64,000 nucleotides of DNA. It comes from Flavobacterium sp. LC2016-01. GTDB lineage: Bacteria; Bacteroidota; Bacteroidia; Flavobacteriales; Flavobacteriaceae. The DNA is taken from assembly GCF_009711135.1 (NCBI RefSeq), contig NZ_WMIC01000001.1:434001-498000 (forward strand), read 5' to 3'. Shown here piece by piece: positions 1 through 7,103 of the stretch; the stretch's first letter is position 1, and each line of letters starts with the position of its first letter. The notes beneath the pieces are model-generated. The model searched no databases, was not told where the DNA came from, and was given only the letters and a program-made list of their open reading frames with translations. A program made the translations under genes and the position numbers.

Positions 1-389
1 TTCCTTCTAAAAAAATAGATGTTATCAATAATTTGGCTTATTGTTACATGGAAAATAAAGATTATGCAAAGGCTGAGGCAACGTATAATTCTCTTTTAGA
101 AGTAAATCCTAATTATATAGATGCATATATTAATCTTGCATATCTAAAATTACAGCAAAAAAAGGCATTAGCTGATGAAATTGCCAACTTAGGAACAACG
201 CCAAAAGAAATGCAGCAATATGATAAATTGAATGCAAAAAAAGATGATATTGCCAGAAGTGCAATTCCATATCTTAAAAAAGCGCTTTCGATTGAACCTA
301 AAAACCAAGACGTGGCAAAAACACTTTTAGGAGTTTACAGATCGCTTGATATGACTACTGAATACAATGCTTTAAAAGCGGGAATGTAA
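1..389 (+). CDS. TPR-repeat protein, C-terminal part (cut by window start)
   Basis: The frame is open from the first bases of the window to a TAA at 387-389, so this is the 3' end of a larger gene and the true start lies upstream. The visible residues form helix pairs of TPR type: an N-N-L-A-Y-C-Y-M stretch followed by DYAKAEATYNSLLEVNPNY, then a linker and a second unit ending in KKALSIEPKNQDVAKTLLGVY. TPR proteins are scaffolds for protein-protein contacts; the partner cannot be told from this fragment. A hairpin at 484-515 may end the transcript. Confidence 0.8.
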   Translation, partial: PSKKIDVINNLAYCYMENKDYAKAEATYNSLLEVNPNYIDAYINLAYLKLQQKKALADEIANLGTTPKEMQQYDKLNAKKDDIARSAIPYLKKALSIEPKNQDVAKTLLGVYRSLDMTTEYNALKAGM

Positions 390-393
390 TAAA

Positions 394-472
394 ATGTGAT
401 AATTAGAAAATGTGATAATTAGATAATTTATTATAGTAAATCTTTGTCAATACATTATCAAATTGACACATT
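394..472. repeat. Intergenic repeat related to the 56.3-56.6 kb repeats
   Basis: A TGTGATAATTAGAAAA-type word is repeated twice (394-430), and a complementary TTATCAAATTGACACATT lies at about 455-472. The same words occur at 56347-56406 and 56530-56579, so this is one member of a dispersed AT-rich inverted-repeat family located just after a stop codon. Confidence 0.5.
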
Positions 473-483
473 AAAAAATTAAC

Positions 484-519
484 AAAGGCACAAAGGTTTA
501 AATCTTTGTGCCTTTTTCT
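484..519 (+). terminator. Hairpin terminator between TPR gene and nth
   Basis: Perfect 12-bp arms (484-495 and 504-515, AAAGGCACAAAG and its complement) with an 8-nt loop are followed by a T-rich tract on the plus strand. It sits between convergent genes and could serve both, though the T-run favours the plus strand. Confidence 0.6.
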
Positions 520-1174
520 ATTTTGTCACTTTCGTCATTTCTTCAATAATTGATTTTTTTCCGACAGTTCTCGTGATAATATCTTTTTCCAAACTCCAGC
601 CTCGCGCAGGCGAATATTCACGTCCGTACCAAATAATTTGAAGATGTAAATCATTCCATATTTCTCTCGGAAATAATCTTTTGGCATCTTTTTCAGTCTG
701 AGTCACATTTTTTCCATTCGAAAGATTCCATCTGTACATCAGTCTGTGGATATGTGTATCAACTGGAAAAGCCGGAACACCAAAAGCCTGAGACATTACA
801 ACGCTGGCTGTTTTATGCCCAACAGCTGGTAATTCTTCAAGAGCTTCAAAACTTTGCGGAACTTCTCCGTTATGCTTATCAATCAATATTTGAGATAAAC
901 CATGAATTCCTTTTGATTTCATTGGCGACAACCCACACGGGCGAATAATTTCCTTAATTTCTTCGACCGACATTTTTACCATATCATACGGATTATCAGC
1001 CTTTGCAAACAATAAAGGCGTAATTTGATTCACGCGAACATCTGTACATTGTGCCGAAAGTAAAACCGCAATTAAAAGGGTATAGGGATCTTTATGATCA
1101 AGCGGGACAGGTATAGTAGGGTAAAGTTCTTTTAATGTATCGATGACAAATTGTACACGAGCTTCTTTATTCAT
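518..1174 (-). CDS. nth: Endonuclease III (DNA glycosylase/AP lyase), lacking the Fe-S cluster cysteines
   Basis: Base-excision repair enzyme that removes oxidised pyrimidines and cleaves the abasic site. The helix-hairpin-helix LPAVGHKTA (about residues 115-123) carries the catalytic Lys121, and PVDTHIHR carries catalytic Asp139. I chose the ATG at 1174 (218 aa), which matches the usual length near 211; the frame stays open to 1243, adding 23 unconserved residues. The C-terminus normally holds four cysteines binding a 4Fe-4S cluster. Here that stretch reads REYSPARGWSLEKDI and the last 130 residues contain no Cys, so the cluster is absent. I believe this is a trait of the lineage rather than decay, since both catalytic residues are intact. 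Confidence 0.9.
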   Translation of the reverse strand: MNKEARVQFVIDTLKELYPTIPVPLDHKDPYTLLIAVLLSAQCTDVRVNQITPLLFAKADNPYDMVKMSVEEIKEIIRPCGLSPMKSKGIHGLSQILIDKHNGEVPQSFEALEELPAVGHKTASVVMSQAFGVPAFPVDTHIHRLMYRWNLSNGKNVTQTEKDAKRLFPREIWNDLHLQIIWYGREYSPARGWSLEKDIITRTVGKKSIIEEMTKVTK

Positions 1175-1261
1175 TTCCGTATTTTTAGAGTCGTAAAAAT
1201 AGTGTATTTTTGATGATGTGCCTAATCCAGCTTTCCGTTTCAACTCCTCATTGAGTCAGTA

Positions 1262-1318
1262 ACATTTTTAAGTATTTAAAAGAGCTTCCTTCGGTCGCTT
1301 TTTAAATACAAAAAATGT
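1262..1318. repeat. Long imperfect inverted repeat upstream of nth
   Basis: The arms ACATTTTTAAGTATTTAAAA... and ...TTTTTAAATACAAAAAATGT face each other around a short TTCCTTCG-like loop. It lies in the 300-bp space 1175-1477, which otherwise shows only AT-rich sequence and no convincing gene. It could be a terminator-like or REP-like element. Confidence 0.45.
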
Positions 1319-1431
1319 AAACCGCCACAATTCCGGGGTTTTCACTTCAATCTGGGGCATGAAAACAATTATTAATTGTTAATTATGAATTGCTTTAAAT
1401 TATAATAGTAAAATTGATAATCTAAGTTAGA

Positions 1432-1840
1432 CTAAGAAGTCTAACAATCTAAAATCCTAAAAATAAATCACAGATAAATGGTAAGATTTTTAAAACAATA
1501 TTTTATGGAAATATTATTTATTGTACTTATAATTTTTGTTATCTACATTCAAAGAGATTGGCTTTGTAAAGAATATAATCGTGAGGTAGATTTAAATGTT
1601 GTACGCTTGATGAAAGACAAAAATGTAACATCTAATATTAAACAATTTGCTGAAGAATCAAAGGGTCAATTTGCATATCAATTAGATCGTTTGATAGCTT
1701 TTACCTTTGGAGGATTTAGTTTAATAATAATTAGACGGCTTAATCCAAAGAATAAAATAAAGACGAATTAGATTTATAATATCAGTTTTTTTTTAAACAA
1801 AACACAAGATTTAAAAATCTAAGAAGTCTAACAATCTAAA
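1432..1840. repeat. 22-bp direct repeat flanking a small gene
   Basis: The same 22 bases (CTAAGAAGTCTAACAATCTA plus AA) occur at 1432-1453 and 1819-1840, just upstream of the start codons of the 97-aa gene and of bcp respectively. The entry spans both copies and the gene between them. Confidence 0.7.
1478..1771 (+). CDS. Small membrane protein of unknown function (97 aa)
   Basis: Not recognised. An N-terminal hydrophobic segment (about residues 9-26, FMEILFIVLIIFVIYIQ) is followed by a charged middle with a Cys in DWLCKEYNRE, then a second hydrophobic segment (about 72-87) ending in RRLNPKNK. The predicted topology is two membrane passes with a roughly 45-residue loop. It stands alone, bracketed by a 22-bp direct repeat. 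Codon use resembles the neighbours, so it is probably real but could be fast-evolving. Confidence 0.6.
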   Translation: MVRFLKQYFMEILFIVLIIFVIYIQRDWLCKEYNREVDLNVVRLMKDKNVTSNIKQFAEESKGQFAYQLDRLIAFTFGGFSLIIIRRLNPKNKIKTN

Positions 1841-1852
1841 TAATCTAAAAAA

Positions 1853-2305
1853 ATGACAACATTAAAAGCAGGCGATAAAGCACCAAATTTTTCTGGAGTA
1901 GATCAAGAAGGAAAAACACACAAACTGGCAGACTATGCCGGAAAAAAATTAGTAGTTTTCTTTTATCCAAAAGCTAGCACGCCGGGCTGTACAGCTGAAG
2001 CTTGTGATTTAAGAGATAATTTTCATCGATTCCAAGCCAATAATTACGAACTTCTTGGTGTAAGTGCCGACAATCAAAAAGCGCAAACCAAATTCAAAGA
2101 AAAATACGAATTGCCATTTCCTTTACTAGCCGATGAAGATAAATCGGTTATCAATGCTTTTGGAGTTTGGGGACCAAAGAAATTCATGGGAAGAGAATAC
2201 GACGGAATCCATAGAACGACTTTCGTAATCAATGAAAACGGAATTATTGATGAGGTAATCGAAAAAGTAAAAACAAAAGAACATACGACGCAGATTTTGA
2301 AATAG
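1853..2305 (+). CDS. bcp: Thioredoxin-dependent thiol peroxidase (Bcp/PrxQ peroxiredoxin)
   Basis: Reduces hydrogen peroxide and organic hydroperoxides using thioredoxin. The 150-aa length is normal. The motif STPGCTAEACDLRD places the peroxidatic Cys46 and resolving Cys51 five residues apart, the signature of the atypical 2-Cys PrxQ group. No signal peptide, so cytoplasmic. The ATG at 1853 follows the second copy of the 22-bp repeat; no Shine-Dalgarno is visible, as is usual in Bacteroidota. Confidence 0.95.
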   Translation: MTTLKAGDKAPNFSGVDQEGKTHKLADYAGKKLVVFFYPKASTPGCTAEACDLRDNFHRFQANNYELLGVSADNQKAQTKFKEKYELPFPLLADEDKSVINAFGVWGPKKFMGREYDGIHRTTFVINENGIIDEVIEKVKTKEHTTQILK

Positions 2306-2311
2306 AGTTTT

Positions 2312-2546
2312 TTGTTTCAAGTTTCAGGTTTTAGGTTTTAGGTTTCAGGTTTTTTGCTGAATGTGATATTTAACCGCAAAGCACGCTAAATTTTTTATAG
2401 TTTGCATTTATAATGCGCAAAGTTCGCAAAGCTTTATCAATAGATAGCTTTGCGAACTTTGCGTTTTTATAAAATCCCGAAGATCAAAAAACTTAGCGTG
2501 CTTTGCGGTTAAATTTGATCAGTTTAGAACATGAAACTTGAAACAA
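2312..2546. repeat. 235-bp triple-nested inverted repeat
   Basis: Three perfect arm pairs are nested inside each other: 2312-2326/2532-2546 (15 bp), 2369-2389/2493-2513 (21 bp, TTTAACCGCAAAGCACGCTA...) and 2416-2433/2446-2463 (18 bp, CGCAAAGTTCGCAAAGCT). The element fills the space between convergent bcp and the next gene. As RNA it would fold into one very long stem. Confidence 0.85.
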
Positions 2547-2561
2547 GGAAAACCTGAAACA

Positions 2562-2591
2562 AAAAAAAGTCCCAATAAAGGGACTTTTTTT
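2562..2591 (-). terminator. Intrinsic terminator of the 2593-4053 gene
   Basis: Arms AAAAAAAGTCCC (2562-2573) and GGGACTTTTTTT (2580-2591) with a 6-nt loop lie immediately after the minus-strand stop codon. The symmetric A/T tracts allow termination in both directions. Confidence 0.8.
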
Positions 2592-2592
2592 A

Positions 2593-4053
2593 TTAAGTAT
2601 TTTGTTCTAATTCTTTCTGCGGGTGATACCCAAAAAGATGATGTTCTTTTATAATTTCTGCAACTCCAGAAGGAAGCATTGGTTCCCAGCCCGTTTTTCC
2701 TTGGCCGATCATTTTTAATACTTCGCGTGAGAATACATTTAATATATCTGGATTGTAATCTTTAATATCAACCACTTTTCCGTTGAATTTAAAGAATTTG
2801 TACAATTCTTTCATTCTAGGGTGAACTTTCAAATTATCAGAAGTAATAATTTCGCCGTTATCGCCTAGCATTGGATACAAGAAAACTTTCATGTCGCGGT
2901 AGAATAATTTACCGAAAGCTTCCAGAATTCCGCCACTTAAATGACGGTAATATTTCTCATCAAAAATATCAACTAAGTTGTTTACACCCATCGCCAATCC
3001 CATTCTGGCTTTAGTATAATTAGAGAAATATTCAACAACTTTATAATATTCTTGGAAATTCGAAATCATTACGGTTTGACCAAGAGAACAAAGCAATTCG
3101 GCTCTGTCCATAAAATCACGTTCGTCAATTTCACCGTCAGAACGTAAATTCGAAAGCGTAATTTCAAAAACTGTTAAGGTATTATCTTTGTCAACTTTAT
3201 TTTCATGCAGAAACATCTTTAATGATTTTTCATACATATCAAGATTTACATTAGTTACCGGGCGGAAACTTCCTCTAAAAGCAAGAATATTTTTTTTGTA
3301 TAAAACAGCAGCTGGCAAAACATTCTTTCCTTCCGGATTAAACATCACGGCATCGGTCATTCCATTTTTAACTAACTGTAAACTCATTAAACGATTATCA
3401 ACATCGGCAAAACGAGGTCCTGAAAAGTTAATGGTGTCAATCTCAAGCTGATCTTTGTCTAAGTGATCATATAAATAACGCAGTAAGCGCTTTGGATCGT
3501 TGTATTTGTAAAATGCACCGTAAATTAAGTTTACACCTAAAATTCCTAAAGTTTCTTGTTGTAATCGGGCATCAGTTTCTTTAAAACGAATGTGAAGTAT
3601 AATTTCGTTGTATGCTTCGTCTGGTTCAATTTGGTATCGAATTCCTACCCAGCCGTGGCCTTTAAACTGTTTGGCAAAATCTATAGTTGCTACTGTATTG
3701 GCGTAGCTGAAGAAAAGTTTATTTGGATGTTTTTCACGGCTTAAACGTTCTTCGATCAATTCACCTTCAAACGTCAGCATTTTTTTTAGTCGGTTTTCAG
3801 TCACATAGCGGCCGTCACCTTCAATACCGTAAACGGCGTCACTAAAATCTTTGTCATAGGCAGACATCGCTTTTGCAATTGTTCCCGATGAACCTCCGGA
3901 TCTGAAAAAGTGCCTAACGGTCTCTTGTCCAGCGCCAATTTCGGCAAATGTTCCGTAAATATTCTCGTTTAAATTAATGCGTAACGCTTTGTCTTTTATA
4001 GAAGGAATCTGTTCGATGACCTTGTCACCTTTGAGTTTTATTTCTGTACCCAT
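2593..4053 (-). CDS. Conserved 486-aa cytoplasmic protein of unknown function
   Basis: No signal peptide or membrane segment. Striking conserved-looking stretches are FAEIGAGQETVRHFFR (about 36-51), GGSSGTIAKAMSAYDKDFSD, and LGVNLIYGAFY. From memory, homologues are widespread in Bacteroidota and carry inconsistent automatic names (for example nicotinate-nucleotide adenylyltransferase). I see no GxFDPxHxGH-type nucleotidyltransferase motif that would justify that name. It is transcribed alone, divergent from the MBL hydrolase, with a TAnnTTTG box at 4076-4083 and its own terminator. The gene is well supported; its function is not. Confidence 0.85.
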   Translation of the reverse strand: MGTEIKLKGDKVIEQIPSIKDKALRINLNENIYGTFAEIGAGQETVRHFFRSGGSSGTIAKAMSAYDKDFSDAVYGIEGDGRYVTENRLKKMLTFEGELIEERLSREKHPNKLFFSYANTVATIDFAKQFKGHGWVGIRYQIEPDEAYNEIILHIRFKETDARLQQETLGILGVNLIYGAFYKYNDPKRLLRYLYDHLDKDQLEIDTINFSGPRFADVDNRLMSLQLVKNGMTDAVMFNPEGKNVLPAAVLYKKNILAFRGSFRPVTNVNLDMYEKSLKMFLHENKVDKDNTLTVFEITLSNLRSDGEIDERDFMDRAELLCSLGQTVMISNFQEYYKVVEYFSNYTKARMGLAMGVNNLVDIFDEKYYRHLSGGILEAFGKLFYRDMKVFLYPMLGDNGEIITSDNLKVHPRMKELYKFFKFNGKVVDIKDYNPDILNVFSREVLKMIGQGKTGWEPMLPSGVAEIIKEHHLFGYHPQKELEQNT

Positions 4054-4075
4054 TTTATTTTAAATAGATTTGTTA

Positions 4076-4083
4076 CAAAGTTA
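4076..4083 (-). promoter_or_regulatory. Bacteroidota -7 box (TAACTTTG)
   Basis: An exact match to TAnnTTTG on the minus strand, 23 bp upstream of the ATG at 4053. No clear TTG at -33. Confidence 0.4.
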
Positions 4084-4117
4084 GCAAATTAGGCTTCTAA
4101 TGAAAGAGAAATAATCC

Positions 4118-4125
4118 TATTTTTG
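4118..4125 (+). promoter_or_regulatory. Bacteroidota -7 box (TATTTTTG)
   Basis: An exact TAnnTTTG match 18 bp upstream of the TTG start at 4144, implying a leader of about 10-14 nt. This supports the unusual start codon. Confidence 0.45.
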
Positions 4126-4143
4126 TAAAAAAATTAAGTTCAA

Positions 4144-4908
4144 TTGAAGGTCTATTTTTTAGGTACTGGTACTTCTCAAGGTATCCCGATTATTGGGGTT
4201 GATCATCCCGTTTGCAAAAGCACTGATGCTAAGGACAAAAGGCTCCGCGTATCCATCTGGATTTCGTGGGACGAACATTCGTATGTGATAGATTGTGGCC
4301 CAGATTTTAGACAGCAGATGCTTTCGTGCGGATGCCGAAAACTCGATGCTATCTTATTTACACATGAACATGCTGATCATACTGCGGGTCTGGATGACAT
4401 TCGTCCGTTTAATTTCAGGCAAGGCGAAATTCCGGTTTATGCGCATCAGCGTGTAATTACCAATCTGGAACGCCGATTTGAATATATTTTCGAAACCGTA
4501 AACAAATATCCCGGCGCACCAAGCATTAAAACAATTGAAGTTTTAAATGATAAACCTTTTGCAGTTGGCGATAAAACAGCTATTCCGATAAATGTTATGC
4601 ATGGCGATCTGCAGGTTTTTGGTTATCGTATTGATGACTTTGCTTATTTAACTGATGTAAAAACAATTGAAGCTGCCGAAATTGAAAAATTAAAAAACCT
4701 GAAAGTTTTAGTTGTTAATGCATTGCGCGTTGAGCCGCATGATACACATTTTAACTTGCAGGAAGCCCTTGATTTTATTAACCTTGTTAAGCCTGAAAAA
4801 GCTTATTTAACTCATATCAGCCATGTTTTAGGTTTTCACGAAGAAGTGCAAAAAACACTTCCTGAAAATGTTTTTCTGGCTTATGACAATTTAGAAATTA
4901 CAATTTAA
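4144..4908 (+). CDS. MBL-fold metallo-hydrolase (PhnP-like), TTG start
   Basis: Metallo-beta-lactamase-fold hydrolase, most like the PhnP/phosphodiesterase branch. THEHADH (His74, His76, Asp78, His79) is the zinc-binding motif. An N-terminal FLGTGTSQG strand and a C-terminal THISH (about 225-229) complete the site. The substrate is not known; PhnP itself opens cyclic ribose phosphodiesters. The start codon must be TTG: there is an in-frame stop at 4135-4137 and no ATG or GTG between it and the conserved first strand MKVYFLGTGTS. It is followed after 11 bp by the next gene, probably in one transcript. Confidence 0.88.
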   Translation: MKVYFLGTGTSQGIPIIGVDHPVCKSTDAKDKRLRVSIWISWDEHSYVIDCGPDFRQQMLSCGCRKLDAILFTHEHADHTAGLDDIRPFNFRQGEIPVYAHQRVITNLERRFEYIFETVNKYPGAPSIKTIEVLNDKPFAVGDKTAIPINVMHGDLQVFGYRIDDFAYLTDVKTIEAAEIEKLKNLKVLVVNALRVEPHDTHFNLQEALDFINLVKPEKAYLTHISHVLGFHEEVQKTLPENVFLAYDNLEITI

Positions 4909-4919
4909 TTATACCTACA

Positions 4920-5423
4920 ATGAAAAAATCCTTAATGCTTTATCTTTTTATTCTTGCCATTTTAATGAATGTTTTTACTTATACGTTTTACAGCGGACAA
5001 GTTAAATTTGAGCAAGATCGATACGATAAAACTACTAAGAAACTTAGAGACAGTATAAATTTGGTATCTACCAAATTGGCTGAGGCCGATTATTTTTCTT
5101 TAGAACATAATGAAAATGCTCAAAATTACTTTGATAACAGTGCTTCTGGCGGAAAAGTAATTTTATACGAAAAATTGATTCCGGTTGTGACAGAAAAATT
5201 ATTAGATCTTAATGCGAATCCAAAAGGAAACCCATACACAGGTCAGGATATGATTGACGGAAAGAAATTTATCATCAATAAAATTAAAATTTTAAACCAC
5301 AGATGGATTATTGCGGATTACAGCAATGGAGAATTATGGGGAGAAGTCTTGTTAAAATATTTTGTTGATAACGATGATAACATTACATTTGAAGTAAATC
5401 AAACTTGGTTATATCAAAAATAG
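4920..5423 (+). CDS. Membrane-anchored hypothetical protein (167 aa)
   Basis: Not assigned to a family. An N-terminal transmembrane helix or uncleaved signal (about residues 4-24) is followed by a helical, possibly coiled-coil stretch (30-60) and a globular region with IIADYSNGELWGEVLLKY. Most of the protein would lie in the periplasm. It begins 11 bp after the MBL hydrolase, so the two are probably co-transcribed. Its TAG stop lies inside the stem of a strong terminator. Confidence 0.75.
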   Translation: MKKSLMLYLFILAILMNVFTYTFYSGQVKFEQDRYDKTTKKLRDSINLVSTKLAEADYFSLEHNENAQNYFDNSASGGKVILYEKLIPVVTEKLLDLNANPKGNPYTGQDMIDGKKFIINKIKILNHRWIIADYSNGELWGEVLLKYFVDNDDNITFEVNQTWLYQK

Positions 5424-5447
5424 GATTTTTTAATCCTATTTTTTTTG
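5416..5447 (+). terminator. Intrinsic terminator overlapping a stop codon
   Basis: Arms AAAAATAGGATT (5416-5427) and AATCCTATTTTT (5432-5443) are followed by a T-run. The stop codon of the preceding gene is part of the left arm. Confidence 0.85.
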
Positions 5448-5471
5448 CTCAATTTTAAAATTATTAGGATT

Positions 5472-5906
5472 ATGAAAAAGATAATTTTGTTTGCAATTAT
5501 AGCAACTCTTGCATTTTCTTGTGCGAAGAAAGTTTCCTCAGAAAAGAAAGGCTTAAAAGCACCAAAAACCGAATCAAAAACAGAAACAGCGGTAGGAGCA
5601 GACTCAGATGCTCACGGCTGCAAAGCTTCTGCAGGTTACACTTGGTCTACATTAAAAAAAGAATGTATCCGAATATTTGATGGAACCAAATTGTCTCATT
5701 ACGATGACGGAAAAAATCATACAACTGCTTCTTATGTAATTTTCGACGGAAATAAAGCAGAGCTTTTCCTTGATACTCAAAAAGAATCCATCATTTTAGA
5801 AAGAAAATCGGAAGGTGATTCGTGGGTAAATGGTGATTGGCAATTAATTCCGTGGAAAGGATATGTTTTGAAAAAAGAAGGGAAAATTATTTATACTGGA
5901 CAGTAA
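5472..5906 (+). CDS. Small lipoprotein of unknown function
   Basis: The ATG at 5472 gives MKKIILFAIIATLAFSCAKK, a clear lipoprotein signal with lipobox LAFSC and lipidated Cys17. A reading-frame extension from a TTG at 5445 would spoil the signal and is rejected. The mature part starts with a Lys/Ser/Thr-rich linker, then HGCKASAGYTWSTLKKECIRIFDG, in which two Cys may pair, and a small beta-rich domain with a WVNGDWQLIPWKGYVLKK end. Likely anchored in the inner or outer membrane. Function unknown. Confidence 0.8.
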   Translation: MKKIILFAIIATLAFSCAKKVSSEKKGLKAPKTESKTETAVGADSDAHGCKASAGYTWSTLKKECIRIFDGTKLSHYDDGKNHTTASYVIFDGNKAELFLDTQKESIILERKSEGDSWVNGDWQLIPWKGYVLKKEGKIIYTGQ

Positions 5907-5924
5907 TATTTTAGTTTTTAGTCT

Positions 5925-6007
5925 CAGTCGCAGTTTTCAGTTTGGAATAGTAAATCTTGAAACTTTGTGAAAGTTCTAAGCTTGTTCAACACTGAAAACT
6001 GCGACTG
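5925..6007. repeat. Intergenic inverted repeat with 17-bp perfect arms
   Basis: CAGTCGCAGTTTTCAGT (5925-5941) and its exact complement (5991-6007) lie between convergent genes, separated by 49 bp. It is one of many gene-end inverted repeats in this window. Confidence 0.8.
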
Positions 6008-6019
6008 AATACTGCAAAC

Positions 6020-6664
6020 TTACAAAGCCAGCCAATTTTTAAAATCAAAGAAATTTTGAGGAGCAACACCGTGACCAACAGGATATTCTTTATAAGTAAC
6101 TGGAATATTTAAGTTTTCTAAAATTGTAGGAGTTTTTCTCGCCCATTCAATTGGAATGACTTGATCTACAGTTCCGTGAGAAGCAAATATTTTCAAGTTT
6201 CTAAAGTCATTTTTCTCAAAACCGTCTTTGATGATTTCTTCATTAAAATAACCGCTCATGGCCACAACTCTCTGAATTTTTTCAGGATAAGAAAGTGCTG
6301 TTGCATAACTTAAAATAGAGCCTTGGCTGAATCCAATTAGCGTTACATTATTGGCGTCAATTGGGTACTTTGCAACTAATTCGTCAATGAAATTTGCAAT
6401 TACATCGCGAGAAGATTTTGCTTGTTCGTTATCTGAAAATTTATTCTGATCTGCATCAAAATTAATAGCGTACCAAGCGTAAGCGCCATATTGCAAATCA
6501 TAAGGAGCTCTTGCTGAAATGATATAATAATTATCTGGAAGTTCAGAGGCAAACGAAAATAAGTCTGCTTCGTTGCTGCCATATCCGTGCAATAAAAGCA
6601 ATAACGGATTTTTATCTAAAATTACTTTTGGTTCTTGTATTTTATATTCTAAAGATAGATTCAT
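6020..6664 (-). CDS. Alpha/beta-hydrolase, carboxylesterase/phospholipase type
   Basis: Serine hydrolase of the small esterase (YpfH/acyl-protein thioesterase-like) group. LLLLHGYGSNE (21-32) forms the oxyanion region, GFSQG (111-115) holds nucleophile Ser113, HGTVDQVIP gives Asp167, and VGHGV gives His198, so the triad is complete. Length 214 aa is typical and there is no signal peptide, so it is cytoplasmic. It is the last gene of a minus-strand run after the BatA-like, dihydroorotase-like and DUF4870-like genes, but a 106-bp gap with a 31-bp palindrome separates it from them. The natural substrate is unknown. Confidence 0.9.
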   Translation of the reverse strand: MNLSLEYKIQEPKVILDKNPLLLLLHGYGSNEADLFSFASELPDNYYIISARAPYDLQYGAYAWYAINFDADQNKFSDNEQAKSSRDVIANFIDELVAKYPIDANNVTLIGFSQGSILSYATALSYPEKIQRVVAMSGYFNEEIIKDGFEKNDFRNLKIFASHGTVDQVIPIEWARKTPTILENLNIPVTYKEYPVGHGVAPQNFFDFKNWLAL

Positions 6665-6705
6665 TTTTTAATTGTGAATTGTAAGTTGTGAATTGTGAAT
6701 TTTTC

Positions 6706-6736
6706 ACTTTGTCAAAGTTTCAAACTTTGACAAAGT
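6706..6736. repeat. 31-bp near-perfect palindrome
   Basis: ACTTTGTCAAAGTTT, one central base, then its exact complement. It lies between two minus-strand genes, next to a tandem AATTGTGAATTGTAAGTTGTG-like tract at 6671-6700. Confidence 0.85.
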
Positions 6737-6769
6737 TTTCAAGTTTGGAATTTAAATATTAGAATTTTT

Positions 6770-7099
6770 CTAACCTATCGATTTAAACCATTTCTGAAAT
6801 AAATTCCCAACCAAAGGAATAGGTCTCATTTGTCCTTGAATAGCATTAAAAATACCAAAAGTCCACAGAATTGAAATACAGATCCACATTGGGAAAGTGA
6901 TAAAAAAGCTGTCAAAATTACTGATTATAGCTCCGAAAGAAATAAAAGTCAGCGACAAACCTAAAGCCTGACGAATATGAAAAGACGCAAAACTGTTTTT
7001 ATTCTCAGAATTCATAGACATGGCAATCAAAACGCCAATAATTAAAATATAGCTGGTAATGGCGATTGATTTTCCTTCTTCGATTGAATTATTATTCAT
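6770..7099 (-). CDS. Small multi-pass membrane protein (DUF4870/Tic20-like)
   Basis: About 109 aa from the ATG at 7099. A TTG extension to 7117 would overlap the preceding gene and is less likely. Hydrophobic segments lie at about 12-28, 45-62 and 68-88, with SFASFHIRQALGLSLTF in between, a pattern typical of the DUF4870/Tic20-like family of small three- to four-helix proteins. The role in bacteria is unknown. The start is 4 bp from the stop of the dihydroorotase-like gene, so the two are co-transcribed. Confidence 0.8.
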   Translation of the reverse strand: MNNNSIEEGKSIAITSYILIIGVLIAMSMNSENKNSFASFHIRQALGLSLTFISFGAIISNFDSFFITFPMWICISILWTFGIFNAIQGQMRPIPLVGNLFQKWFKSIG

Positions 7100-7103
7100 T
7101 GTA

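Noticed and set aside
518..1174. Endonuclease III as a pseudogene because the C-terminal cysteines are missing
   Set aside because: The frame is complete, length is normal and both catalytic residues are present.
2312..2546. Possible CRISPR-like or tandem-repeat array because of reiterated TTTAGG/TTTCAGG and CGCAAAG words
   Set aside because: The words form nested inverted arms, with no regular repeat-spacer periodicity.
5445..5471. Earlier TTG start for the small lipoprotein
   Set aside because: It lies within the preceding terminator and would place residues before a clear lipoprotein signal.
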